From NCBI RefSeq assembly GCF_001720585.1, contig NZ_MABH01000165.1, forward strand, positions 1 through 64,000: a DNA stretch of 64,000 nucleotides. The letters are read 5' to 3'. Below, piece by piece: positions 45,062 to 53,325 of the stretch (the first letter of the stretch is position 1; each line of letters begins with the position of its first letter). A program made the position numbers and the translations under genes. A model generated the notes under the pieces. The model did not search any database. It was given only the letters and a program-made list of their open reading frames with translations, and was not told where the DNA came from. This stretch comes from Cereibacter johrii (GTDB taxonomy: Bacteria > Pseudomonadota > Alphaproteobacteria > Rhodobacterales > Rhodobacteraceae).

Positions 45062-46252
45062 TCAGGCAAGCGCCACCCCGGCCGAATAATGCGCGACCTC
45101 GCCGCGGTGGAGCGCACGGAGGATCACCTCCTCCTCGTCCGTCGCGATCACGGCGGCCTTCACCCGGCTGCCCGGAGCCGAGATGACGGCCTGTCCCGCG
45201 CCATTCGCGGCCGCATCCATCTCGAGGCCGAGCCAGCCGAGCCCCTCCATCACCCGCGCCCGGATCTCGGGCGAATGCTGGCCGATGCCCGCGGTGAACA
45301 CCAGCGCGTCGAGGCCGCCCATTCCCGCGCTCAGGGCTCCGATCTGGCGCAGGATGAAGCGGACGAAGAGATCGACCGCCTCGGCCGCCTCGGGCCGGTC
45401 GCTGGCCAGAAGGTCGCGCATGTCGGGGCTGATCCCCGAGACGCCGGCGAGGCCGCTCTGCTTGCCGAGGATCGTCTCGATCTCCGGTCCGGTCAGGCCC
45501 TGCCGCAGGAAATGCAGGATCACGCCCGGATCGAGCTGGCCGCAGCGCGTGCCCATCATCAGCCCGTCGAGGGCGCTGAAGCCCATGGTCGTGTCGAGGC
45601 TGCGCAGGTTCTCCATCGCGCAGAGGCTCGCGCCGCTGCCGAGATGGGCCACGATCACCTTGCCGCGCCCGGTCTCGCCCAGCACCTCGGGCAGGCGGCT
45701 CGCGATGTAATCGTAGGAGAGCCCGTGAAAGCCGTAGCGCAGGATGCCTTCCTCGGCCATGGCGCGGGGCAGGGCATAGAGCCGGGCGAGGCGCGGCCGG
45801 TCGTGGTGGAAGGCCGTGTCGAAGCAGGCGATCTGTGGCACCCCCGGCCAGCGCGCCTCGACCGCCCGCACCCCCGCGAGGTTGAAGGGCTGGTGGCTGG
45901 GGGCCAGCGGCGAGAAGCTCTCCAGCCGCTCGAACACCTCGGGCGTGAGCAGCACCGGCGCGTTGTAGTCGGGCCCGCCATGCACGACGCGGTGCCCGGC
46001 CGCATGCAGGTCGAGCGGCCCGAGGCGGCCTTCGAGCAGGCCCAGAAGCCACAGCGTCAGCTCCTTGGCGTCCCGCGCATCCGCGGGGGCACGCAGTTCC
46101 AGCGTGCCGTCGGGCAGGCTGGCCTTCAGCCGCGGCTGAAGGCCGATCCCCTCGATCAGGCCGCGGACGAGAGGGCGCGCATCCTCCACGTCGAACAGGC
46201 CGAACTTGACCGTGGAAGAGCCGATGTTCAGGACGAGCCAGACGGGTTTCAT
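45062..46252 (-). CDS. ackA: Acetate kinase
   Basis: A 396-aa acetate/propionate kinase interconverting acyl phosphate and acyl acid. Motifs: LVLNIGSSTVKFGLFD, AAGHRVVHGGPDY, CFDTAFHHDRP (catalytic Asp region), RYGFHGLSYDYIA, VIVAHLGSGASLCAMENLRSLDTTMGFSALDGLMMGTRCGQLDPG. ATGA overlap with the MaoC-Pta gene; last gene of the phaC-fabI-maoC/pta-ackA unit. Confidence 0.95.
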   Translation of the reverse strand: MKPVWLVLNIGSSTVKFGLFDVEDARPLVRGLIEGIGLQPRLKASLPDGTLELRAPADARDAKELTLWLLGLLEGRLGPLDLHAAGHRVVHGGPDYNAPVLLTPEVFERLESFSPLAPSHQPFNLAGVRAVEARWPGVPQIACFDTAFHHDRPRLARLYALPRAMAEEGILRYGFHGLSYDYIASRLPEVLGETGRGKVIVAHLGSGASLCAMENLRSLDTTMGFSALDGLMMGTRCGQLDPGVILHFLRQGLTGPEIETILGKQSGLAGVSGISPDMRDLLASDRPEAAEAVDLFVRFILRQIGALSAGMGGLDALVFTAGIGQHSPEIRARVMEGLGWLGLEMDAAANGAGQAVISAPGSRVKAAVIATDEEEVILRALHRGEVAHYSAGVALA

Positions 46253-47670
46253 TCGGCCACCGGCTTCGTGGGCCGCGCCTCGGCATGGAGCCGGGCAAGG
46301 GCCGCCGAGGTGAGGCGCGCGGAGGGACCGTCGGCGCGGCTCGTCAGCATGATCGGCACCTTCGCCCCGAGCACGAGGCCCGCGGCCTCGGCGCCGCCCA
46401 GATGGATCAGCTGCTTGGCGATCATGTTGCCGCTCTCGAGGTTCGGCGCCACGAGGATGTCGGCGCGCCCTGCCACGTCCGAGACGATGCCCTTGGCCTT
46501 CACCGCCTCGAGCGAGATCGCATTGTCGTAGGCCAGCGGCCCGTCGATCAGCCCGCCCACGATCTGGCCGCGGTCATGCATCTTGCAGATCGAGGCCGCG
46601 AGGAGGGTCGAGGGGATCTTGCCCGTCACCGTCTCGACCGCCGACAGCAGCGCCGTGCGCGGGCAGTCGATCCCCAGCGCCATGACGAGGTCGATGGCAT
46701 TCTGGACGATGTCCTTCATCGTCTCGAGATCGGGCGCGATGTTGATCGCCGCATCGGTGATGAAGAGGATCCGGTCCACGTCCGGCACGTCGAGGGCGAA
46801 GACATGGGACAGGCGCCGCTCGGTCCGCAGCCCCGTGTCGCGGCGGAGCACCGCCGACAGCAGCTCGTCGGTGTGCAGCTTGCCCTTCATCAGCGCGCCC
46901 GCGCGTCCCTCGCGCACCAGATCCACCGCCACTTCGGCCGAGGCATGGCTGTGGGGGGTATCGACGATGCGGCTCTCGTCCAGCGTGACATTGGCCGCGG
47001 CCGCCGTGGCGAGGATCCTGGCCTTCGGCCCGACCCACCAGGGCGCGATGAGGCCCGCGCCCTCGGCCTGGATCGCGCCGAGAAGGCTCAGGTCGTCGCA
47101 GGGATGGACGATGGCCGTGGGCAGCGGAGGCAGGCTCCGCGCGGCGAGGATGAGGTTGGCAAAGCGCGCGCCCGGCGTGTGCAGCCGCACCTCGGGCAGG
47201 TGCGAGACCGGCCGGCGCACCTTCTCGCGCGGGGCCATCACCAGCGCCTCGCCGGTGATGACCAGCTCTCCCGCCTGATTGAGGCAGAGGCAGTCGAGCG
47301 TGACCTTGGCCGAGGCCATGTCCTTCTCGCGCACCGTCACCCGCACCGTGATCCTGTCGCCCGGCGAGACGGGGCGGCGGAAGCGCAGGGACTGGCCGAG
47401 ATAGATCGTGCCGGGGCCGGGCAGGCGGGTGCCCAGCACCGCCGAGATCAGCGCGCCGCCCCACATGCCGTGGGCGATCACATGGTGAAAGCCCGTCTCG
47501 GCCGCATAGGTCGCATCGAGGTGAGCGGGGTTCACGTCTCCCGACATGACGGCGAACAGCTCGATGTCCTCGGGGGTGAGCACGCGGTCCACCTCGGCGC
47601 TCTCGCCGATCTGGAGTTCGTCCAGCGTCCGGTTCTCGACCGTGGTGATGGAAGGATCACATCCGAACAT
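46249..47670 (-). CDS. MaoC dehydratase-phosphate acyltransferase fusion
   Basis: A 473-aa bifunctional protein. Residues ~10-150 are a MaoC/(R)-specific enoyl-CoA hydratase hot-dog domain (HLDATYAAETGFHHVIAHGMWGGALISAVLGTRLPGPGTIYLGQSLRFRRPV with catalytic D/H). Residues ~170-473 are a Pta/Ptb-type phosphotransacylase (LLGAIQAEGAGLIAPWWVGPKARI, GRAGALMKGKLHTDELLSAVL, FITDAAINIAPDLETMKDIVQNAIDLV). Predicted to form (R)-3-hydroxyacyl-CoA and/or acyl phosphate, feeding PhaC and AckA. Confidence 0.9.
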   Translation of the reverse strand: MFGCDPSITTVENRTLDELQIGESAEVDRVLTPEDIELFAVMSGDVNPAHLDATYAAETGFHHVIAHGMWGGALISAVLGTRLPGPGTIYLGQSLRFRRPVSPGDRITVRVTVREKDMASAKVTLDCLCLNQAGELVITGEALVMAPREKVRRPVSHLPEVRLHTPGARFANLILAARSLPPLPTAIVHPCDDLSLLGAIQAEGAGLIAPWWVGPKARILATAAAANVTLDESRIVDTPHSHASAEVAVDLVREGRAGALMKGKLHTDELLSAVLRRDTGLRTERRLSHVFALDVPDVDRILFITDAAINIAPDLETMKDIVQNAIDLVMALGIDCPRTALLSAVETVTGKIPSTLLAASICKMHDRGQIVGGLIDGPLAYDNAISLEAVKAKGIVSDVAGRADILVAPNLESGNMIAKQLIHLGGAEAAGLVLGAKVPIMLTSRADGPSARLTSAALARLHAEARPTKPVAE

Positions 47671-48415
47671 GTCGGCCTCCGTCGATATGGGTCACGGTTC
47701 CTGTGACGCCCGAGGCGGCATCGGAGGCGAGGAAGGCGGCCACGGCGCCCACCTCGTCGATGGTCACCAGACGCCGCTCGGGCGAGCGGGTCTTGGCATC
47801 CTCGATCAGCGCGTCGAAATGGTCGATGCCGCTGGCCGCGCGGGTGGCGATCGGGCCGGGCGAGAGCACGTTGGCCCGGATCCCCTGCGGCCCGAGCTCG
47901 GCCGCCACATGGCGGGTGCAGGCCTCGAGCGCGGCCTTCACCGGCCCCATGATGTTGTAATGGTCCACGACCTTCTCGGCGCCGTAGTAGCTGACCGTCA
48001 TCAGGCTGCCGCCCGCGCTCATCAAGGGTTCGGCCAGCTTCGCCATCCGCAGGAACGAGTGGCAGGAGATGTCCATGGCCTGCGCGAAGCCCGCGGCCGA
48101 GCAGTCGGTGACGCGGCCGTGCAGGTCTTCCTTCGGGCAGAAGGCCACCGAATGGAGCAGGAAGTCGAGCCGCCCCCAGCGCTCCTTCACGCTCTCGAAC
48201 ACCGCGTCCAGCGCGCCCTCCTGCGACAGGTCGAGCGGCAGCAGCGCCGCGGCGCCCACCTCCTCGGCCACCGGCCGGACATGGGGCAGGGCGCGCTCGT
48301 TCAGATAGGTCAGCGCAAGCTCGGCCCCGGCTCCGGCGAAGGCGCGGGCGCAGCCGGCGGCGATCGACTGGCCGTTGGCGACACCCACCACCAGCCCGTA
48401 TTTTCCCTTCAGCAT
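47657..48415 (-). CDS. fabI: Enoyl-ACP reductase FabI-like
   Basis: A 252-aa short-chain dehydrogenase of the FabI class. N-terminal LKGKYGLVVGVANGQSIAAGCARAFAGAGA, and the FabI-type catalytic YX6K pair in SYYGAEKVVDHYNIMGPVKAALEA, plus NVLSPGPIATRAASGIDHFD. It lies inside a PHA/acetate operon, so a specialised role is possible rather than the main fatty acid FabI. It overlaps the next gene by 14 nt and begins 13 nt after phaC. Confidence 0.88.
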   Translation of the reverse strand: MLKGKYGLVVGVANGQSIAAGCARAFAGAGAELALTYLNERALPHVRPVAEEVGAAALLPLDLSQEGALDAVFESVKERWGRLDFLLHSVAFCPKEDLHGRVTDCSAAGFAQAMDISCHSFLRMAKLAEPLMSAGGSLMTVSYYGAEKVVDHYNIMGPVKAALEACTRHVAAELGPQGIRANVLSPGPIATRAASGIDHFDALIEDAKTRSPERRLVTIDEVGAVAAFLASDAASGVTGTVTHIDGGRHVRM

Positions 48416-48428
48416 CGTCCCCAGCCCT

Positions 48429-50150
48429 TCAGCGTTGCAGGATGTAGGTGCCCGGCGCCTCGCAGAGCGCGGGATAGCCGCCCCGGGCGCTGCCCATCGG
48501 TGGCAGCTTGCCCTTGGGCGCGGAGCGTTCGGCGAGCCAGGCGCCCCAGGCGGGCCACCACGAGCCCTCGACCGGCGCCGTCTCGGCGAACCATTCGTCG
48601 GCGTCGCGGTAGGGATCGTCGCGCCGGGTGGTGGCGATGCGGAAATGCCGCCGCGGATGGCCCGGCTCGGACACGATGCCCGCATTGTGCCCGCCCGAGG
48701 TGAGCACGAAGGTCGTTTCGGTCTCGGTCAGCCGCTGGATCTTGAAGACCGACCGCCAGGGCGCGACATGGTCGGTCTCGGTGCCCACCGCGAGGATCGG
48801 CAGCCGCAGCTCGGTCAGCGACAGCGCATGACCCTCGAGCTCGAACTTGCCCTCGGCGAAGCGGTTCTCGAGAAAGAGCTGGCGCAGATATTCCGAATGC
48901 ATCCGGTAGGGCATCCGGGTGGTGTCCGCGTTCCAGGTCATCAGGTCGTTCGGATGCGGCTGCTCGCCCATCATGTATTCATGGATCATCCGCGACCAGA
49001 TCAGATCGTTCGACCGCAGAAGCGTGAAGGCCCCGCTCATCTGGTCGCTGTCGAGATAGCCCTGATGCCACATCATGTCCTCGAGCAGCGCCACCTGCGC
49101 CTCGGAGATGAAGAGCGCCAGCTCGCCCGCTTCCGAGAAATCGACCTGCGCGGCGAACAGCGTCATCGAGGCCAGCCGCTCGTCGTGATCGTGGGCCATG
49201 CGCGCGGCCATGATCGAGAGCAGCGTGCCGCCGAGGCAGTAGCCCGCCGCATGGACCCTGGGTGCGCCGGTGATCGCCTGGATCGCCTTCAGCGCCGCGC
49301 GCGGCCCCTGATCGAGATAGTCGATCAGACCCAGATCGCGGTCCTCCGACAAGGGGTTGCGCCACGAGATCATGAAGACGGTGAAGCCCTGCGCCACCAG
49401 CCAGCGGACCAGCGAATTCTGCTCGCTCAGGTCGAGGATGTAATATTTCATGATCCAGGCCGGCACGATCAGCACCGGCTCGGGATGCACCTCCTTCGTG
49501 GTGGGGCTGTACTGGATCAGCTCCATCAGATGCGTGCGCAGGACGACCTTGCCGGGTGTCGCGGCCAGCGTCTCGCCGATGCGGAACCCGCCCACGTCCA
49601 TCGGCACGCCGGTTGCGAGGCGGGCCATGTCGCCCGCGAAATTCATCGCGCCCTGCACGAGGTTCGCGCCCCGCGTCTCCGTCGTCCGGCTCAGCACTTC
49701 GGGATTGAGGAACGGGTTGTTCGAGGGCGACCAGACATCGAGCATCTGGCGCACCGAAAAGCTCAGCGCCGCCTCGTGCGCCCGGTCCATCCCGCGCAGG
49801 CCGGTGGTGGCCGTCTGCCACCAGTCCTCGGTCAGAAGGAAGCTGTCGCGCAGCGCGGCGAAGGGCTGGCGGTTCCACGCCTCCGAGGCGTAGCGGCGGT
49901 CCTTGACCGGAGCCTCGTGCGGCTGCAGCCCCGCCTGCATCAGGGCTGCGGAGGCAGTCGCGGCCTTCTCCCACAGCTCCGCCTGCTTTCCGGGGGCCGC
50001 GGCCAGATGCATCATCCAGTCGAGCGCGGCCGTGGCCAGCACCGAGGGCGCCAGACCCCGTGTCATGCCCGCGATGGCGGCGCGCGCCGCCCGATCCAGC
50101 GCTTGCCCATAGGCCGGCGCACCTTCCGCATTCCACTTCATGTCAGACAT
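48429..50150 (-). CDS. phaC: Polyhydroxyalkanoate synthase
   Basis: A 573-aa class I PHA synthase polymerising (R)-3-hydroxyacyl-CoA. Nucleophile Cys in the lipase-like box GYCLGGT; catalytic Asp in VGTETDHVAPW; His in TSGGHNAGIVSEPG. Family block PVLIVPAWIMKYYILDLSEQNSLVRWLVAQGFTVFMISWRNP is present. No phaR or phaP lies beside it. This may be a second synthase, since R. sphaeroides has another phaC elsewhere (from memory). The gap to the divergent hydrolase gene carries an FNR-like site. Confidence 0.92.
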   Translation of the reverse strand: MSDMKWNAEGAPAYGQALDRAARAAIAGMTRGLAPSVLATAALDWMMHLAAAPGKQAELWEKAATASAALMQAGLQPHEAPVKDRRYASEAWNRQPFAALRDSFLLTEDWWQTATTGLRGMDRAHEAALSFSVRQMLDVWSPSNNPFLNPEVLSRTTETRGANLVQGAMNFAGDMARLATGVPMDVGGFRIGETLAATPGKVVLRTHLMELIQYSPTTKEVHPEPVLIVPAWIMKYYILDLSEQNSLVRWLVAQGFTVFMISWRNPLSEDRDLGLIDYLDQGPRAALKAIQAITGAPRVHAAGYCLGGTLLSIMAARMAHDHDERLASMTLFAAQVDFSEAGELALFISEAQVALLEDMMWHQGYLDSDQMSGAFTLLRSNDLIWSRMIHEYMMGEQPHPNDLMTWNADTTRMPYRMHSEYLRQLFLENRFAEGKFELEGHALSLTELRLPILAVGTETDHVAPWRSVFKIQRLTETETTFVLTSGGHNAGIVSEPGHPRRHFRIATTRRDDPYRDADEWFAETAPVEGSWWPAWGAWLAERSAPKGKLPPMGSARGGYPALCEAPGTYILQR

Positions 50151-50456
50151 GGATCGTTCCGTGTTCCGAAGGCTCTGGAGCCCGCTTACGCTTCTTTCAT
50201 GAAATCGGTGTAATGCACCTGCAGCATTTTTGATTTGAGCAAGGTCAAGTTGTTCAACTGCCGTGATTTACGGCACCGAGGCCGATGCCGCATTGCAGCA
50301 CAAAGGCTTGGACCGAACCTGCGGCGGATGGTCGCGCGGCACTGTGCGGCATTGACCCGGCAGCCTTGCGCCCTAGCTCACCGATTCGTGGGTGAGGTGA
50401 GTCTCCGCGGCCTCCGGGCAACGGCGAGGATCCTGTCGAGTTCCGAGCGGTGTATC
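50151..50456. other. Divergent promoter region phaC / hydrolase
   Basis: 306 bp without a gene. At 50235-50248 lies TTGAG-CAAG-GTCAA, which matches TTGA-N6-TCAA of the FNR/FnrL family (2 mismatches to TTGATN4ATCAA), 85 bp upstream of the phaC start. Confidence 0.4.
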
Positions 50457-51395
50457 ATGCGCAGGGTCCGTCTTGTCCGTCTGCTGTTCGTGTTCAACCT
50501 CATGATTGCGGTCATGATGGGGGCGGGGATCGCGCTCTGGACGCCGGACCTGCCGCGGGCAGAGCTCGAGGGGCGCTATCTCGCCCGGCCCGGCGATCTG
50601 GCGACGGTGGCCGGCACCACGATCCACATGCGCGACCGCGGCCCGAAGGGCGCGCCCGCCGTCATCCTGATCCACGGCTTCGGCTCGAGCCTGCATACCT
50701 GGAGCGCCTGGCAGGACCGGATGGCCGCCACCCGGCGCGTCATCAGCTTCGATCTGCCCGGCCTGGGCCTCTCGCCGCCCGACGCGACCGGAGACTATTC
50801 CGACCGGCGGGTGGCCGAGATCCTGATCGCCATCATGGACCGCGCGGGCTTGCAGCAGGCCGACCTGATCGGCAACTCGATCGGCGGGCGCATCGCCTTC
50901 ACCTTCGCCGCCGCCCACCCCGAACGGGTGCGCAAGCTCGTCCTCGTGTCGCCCGATGGCTACGAAAGCCCGGGCTTCACCTATGGCGAGGCGCCCGAGG
51001 TGCCGCTTCTTGCCGAGGCTCTCCGCTACTGGCTGCCGCGGCCGCTGCTGCGCCTGTCGCTCGGCATGGCCTATGCCGATCCCAACGTCATGTCCGATCA
51101 GATCGTCAGCCGCTATTACGACCTGATCCGCGCACCGGGTGTCCGCGAGGCGCTGATCGACAGGATGCGGCAGACCGTTCTCGTTCCGCCCGAAACGCTT
51201 CTGGCGCGGGTGCGCGCGCCGACGCTGCTGCTCTGGGGCGAGGAGGATGCGGTGATCCCGGTCTCGAACGCCCCGTCCTATGCGCGTGCGCTGCCCGATG
51301 TGCGGACCGTCCTCCTGCCCCGCATGGGCCATGTGCCGCAGGAAGAGGGGCCTGACCGCTCGCTTGCCCCGGTCGAGGCCTTTCTCGCCGGTTGA
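50457..51395 (+). CDS. Alpha/beta hydrolase
   Basis: A 312-aa alpha/beta hydrolase with an N-terminal membrane anchor or signal (VRLLFVFNLMIAVMMGAGIALW). Oxyanion HGFGSS, nucleophile Ser in IGNSIGGRIAF, Asp in LLWGEEDAVIP, His in PRMGHVPQEEGP. Divergent from phaC; a role in PHA or ester turnover is possible but not shown. Confidence 0.88.
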   Translation: MRRVRLVRLLFVFNLMIAVMMGAGIALWTPDLPRAELEGRYLARPGDLATVAGTTIHMRDRGPKGAPAVILIHGFGSSLHTWSAWQDRMAATRRVISFDLPGLGLSPPDATGDYSDRRVAEILIAIMDRAGLQQADLIGNSIGGRIAFTFAAAHPERVRKLVLVSPDGYESPGFTYGEAPEVPLLAEALRYWLPRPLLRLSLGMAYADPNVMSDQIVSRYYDLIRAPGVREALIDRMRQTVLVPPETLLARVRAPTLLLWGEEDAVIPVSNAPSYARALPDVRTVLLPRMGHVPQEEGPDRSLAPVEAFLAG

Positions 51396-51416
51396 CGCCG
51401 TCCTTCCGGCTTCACA

Positions 51417-51441
51417 GGAACCGGCGCAGGGTCAATGCGTT
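51417..51441 (+). promoter_or_regulatory. EcfG-type (general stress response) promoter
   Basis: GGAAC (51417-51421), 16-nt spacer, CGTT (51438-51441): a perfect match to the alphaproteobacterial EcfG consensus GGAAC-N16/17-CGTT, 36 bp before the next gene. Confidence 0.6.
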
Positions 51442-51476
51442 GGCCGGTACATGAGTTCGCACAGGGGATCCTGCAC

Positions 51477-51680
51477 ATGGAAATGAATATGTTTCAGCTT
51501 CGCGGCTTCGGCGGCCTGATCATCCTTGCGCTGGATCTCTGGGCCTTGGTATCCATTCTCGGCTCCTCCGCCTCGACCGGGCGGAAGGTGCTCTGGGCGC
51601 TGATCGTGATCCTGCTCCCGGTGATCGGCTTCATCCTGTGGCTGATCTTCGGGCCGCGCGGAGCCTCCCGCGGGATCTGA
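51477..51680 (+). CDS. Small PLDc_N-type membrane protein
   Basis: A 67-aa membrane protein (LRGFGGLIILALDLWALVSILGSSASTGRKVLWALIVILLPVIGFILWLIFGPRG) matching the cardiolipin synthase N-terminal (PLDc_N) pattern, with two membrane spans. Preceded by an EcfG-type promoter, suggesting stress induction. Starts ATG 51477; later in-frame ATGs exist at 51483 and 51489. Confidence 0.82.
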   Translation: MEMNMFQLRGFGGLIILALDLWALVSILGSSASTGRKVLWALIVILLPVIGFILWLIFGPRGASRGI

Positions 51681-51694
51681 CCGTCCCAGGTTCC

Positions 51695-51714
51695 GGCCCG
51701 CATGTGGGCGGGCC
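51695..51714 (+). terminator. Hairpin after PLDc_N gene
   Basis: GGCCCGC-ATGTGG-GCGGGCC, 14 nt past the stop and 21 bp before the next gene; a terminator or attenuator. Confidence 0.5.
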
Positions 51715-51735
51715 GACCAGAGGGAGAACGAGTGG

Positions 51736-52197
51736 ATGGTCGGGATCAGATCCTACGGTGCGCCGGAACCCGCGGCGCTGGATGCCCTCGAGACGCTGCA
51801 TCTGCGCTCCCTCGATGTCCTGGCCGGGTTCGAGACCATGGTCGACCGGGCAGAGCCCGCATTCCGGCCCACCGCCGAACGGTTTCGCGATCTGCACCGC
51901 GTTCAGTCCGACGAGCTGGCGGAGATGATCGCCCGCTTCGGACGCGAGCCCGAGAGCAAGGGCAGCCTCATGTCCACCGTCAATCGCGCGGTCGTCTCGC
52001 TGCGGTCGCTGGTGAACGGGGTCGATGGCAACATCATCGACCAGATCCAGGACGGGGAGCAGCATGTGGTCACCGCCTTCGACGATGCGCTGGGCGAGGG
52101 GCAGCCGATCGACGTGACCGCGCGCCTCCGGTCGATGCGACGCGAACTGTGCCTCCTCCTGTTCGAGACCCAGGCCGCCGCCGCGACGGGCCGGTAG
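51736..52197 (+). CDS. DUF2383 (PA2169-like) four-helix-bundle protein
   Basis: A 153-aa helical, ferritin-like-fold protein of the DUF2383 type. The order ALDALETLHLRSLDVLAGFETMVDRA..., SKGSLMSTVNRAVVSLRSLVNGVDGNIIDQIQDGEQHVVTAFDDAL matches the family. Function unknown; often found with stress genes. GGGAG lies upstream of ATG 51736. Confidence 0.8.
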   Translation: MVGIRSYGAPEPAALDALETLHLRSLDVLAGFETMVDRAEPAFRPTAERFRDLHRVQSDELAEMIARFGREPESKGSLMSTVNRAVVSLRSLVNGVDGNIIDQIQDGEQHVVTAFDDALGEGQPIDVTARLRSMRRELCLLLFETQAAAATGR

Positions 52198-52239
52198 GAC
52201 ACCCGCCTTCGCCTCCTGCACCGGATGCAGCAGCGCGCG

Positions 52240-52662
52240 TCAGCCGTTTGCGGCTGCGTCTCCCCTCGACAGACGCGCGGCGATGGTCCGGTGGAGTTCC
52301 GTCACGTCCTCGGGGCCACTCAGATCCAGCCGCTCGAGGCCCGGCGCGAGAGCGCGAAGTTCCTCGCGGGACACGATCCTCATGGACCAGTCCGGGAAGC
52401 GGCGCGCCGCGATCCGCTCGAAGCCGAAGGCGAGGATCTCCTGGTGCCGGGGGTCTGCGGAGATCAGGCGGAAGAGCTCGTCGCAGGCGGCGCGCGGCCC
52501 TTCGATGGTCTGGACGAAATGGACGCCGTTGTAGAGCAGGATGCCGGTGATGCCGAGGCGCAGGTTCCTGACCCGGGCGGCCCGCATGATCTGCACGATC
52601 TGCGCGGTCGGATCGGCGAGCCGCGCCCGGCTTCGATAGGTCAGGGATACCAGCTCATCCAT
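52240..52662 (-). CDS. blrB: BLUF blue-light photoreceptor BlrB
   Basis: A 140-aa BLUF-domain flavin photoreceptor. MDELVSLTYRSRARLADPT has Tyr9, Asn33 is in RVRNLRLGITG, Gln51 in HFVQTIEG, and Trp92 in DWSMRI: the flavin-signalling residues of BLUF. The sequence agrees closely with R. sphaeroides BlrB (from memory), with a few substitutions. There is no effector domain, so it signals through a partner. It lies 69 bp downstream of a response regulator gene on the same strand. Confidence 0.95.
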   Translation of the reverse strand: MDELVSLTYRSRARLADPTAQIVQIMRAARVRNLRLGITGILLYNGVHFVQTIEGPRAACDELFRLISADPRHQEILAFGFERIAARRFPDWSMRIVSREELRALAPGLERLDLSGPEDVTELHRTIAARLSRGDAAANG

Positions 52663-52731
52663 GGCGCGAGTGTGGAGAAGCCTGTGGCCGCTGCAAGGGC
52701 AAAATGCGGGACGAGCGGCGTGGCTGCCGCC

Positions 52732-53319
52732 TCAGTTCAGGTGCCGGCCGCGGCTCGAGCGGCTGGCCTCCTGCAGGAGGTCGATCAGCCGCTGCCGCAA
52801 CTCCTCGTCGCGCTCGGGCATCCGGCCGGGTGTCTCGATCAGGGCGCGCAGCGCGCTCTCGACCAGCCGGTCGGCCGAGGGCCCGTCCGGCATCAGCTGG
52901 CGGGCGTGCAGACGCAGGTCGCGCACGAGGCGGTCGAGATCGGCCGAGGCCGTATGGTCGGCCCGTTCGATCTGGCGGGCCAGCTGGCGCAACATCTCGC
53001 GCGCGCCGCAGGGCTTGTTGAAGAGCGTCACGCGGCGGAACCGCTCGGGCAGCGCCGTGCGATCGGCCGCGGTGCAGAAGACGAAGGGCACGCTGCGGTT
53101 CAGCAGGCAGTCCGCCAGCTCGTAGCTCTGCTCCGACCCGAGCCTTATGTCGAGGACGGCGGCATCCACCTCGTCGAGCCTGTGGATCGCCTCGTGAATG
53201 TCGGAGAAGGGCCCGATCACCCGATGGCCCATGCGGCCAAGATCCCGGGCCAGGCCCTGCGCCTGTATGTAGTCGTCTTCGATCACCAGAATGCGAAGGG
53301 ACAGGGCAACATCTTGCAT
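52732..53319 (-). CDS. Single-receiver response regulator upstream of blrB
   Basis: A 195-aa regulator: receiver (residues ~8-115) with ILVIEDDY (D15/D16), phosphoacceptor D57 in AVLDIRLGS, Thr/Lys in LFNKPC, then a ~75-aa helical tail (ADLDRLVRDLRLHARQLM...ELRQRLIDLLQEASRSSRG) without a recognisable DNA-binding or enzyme domain. AGAGG lies 8 nt before ATG 53319. Probably cotranscribed with blrB. The leader contains tandem 100-bp repeats. Confidence 0.82.
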   Translation of the reverse strand: MQDVALSLRILVIEDDYIQAQGLARDLGRMGHRVIGPFSDIHEAIHRLDEVDAAVLDIRLGSEQSYELADCLLNRSVPFVFCTAADRTALPERFRRVTLFNKPCGAREMLRQLARQIERADHTASADLDRLVRDLRLHARQLMPDGPSADRLVESALRALIETPGRMPERDEELRQRLIDLLQEASRSSRGRHLN

Positions 53320-53325
53320 CGAGAA

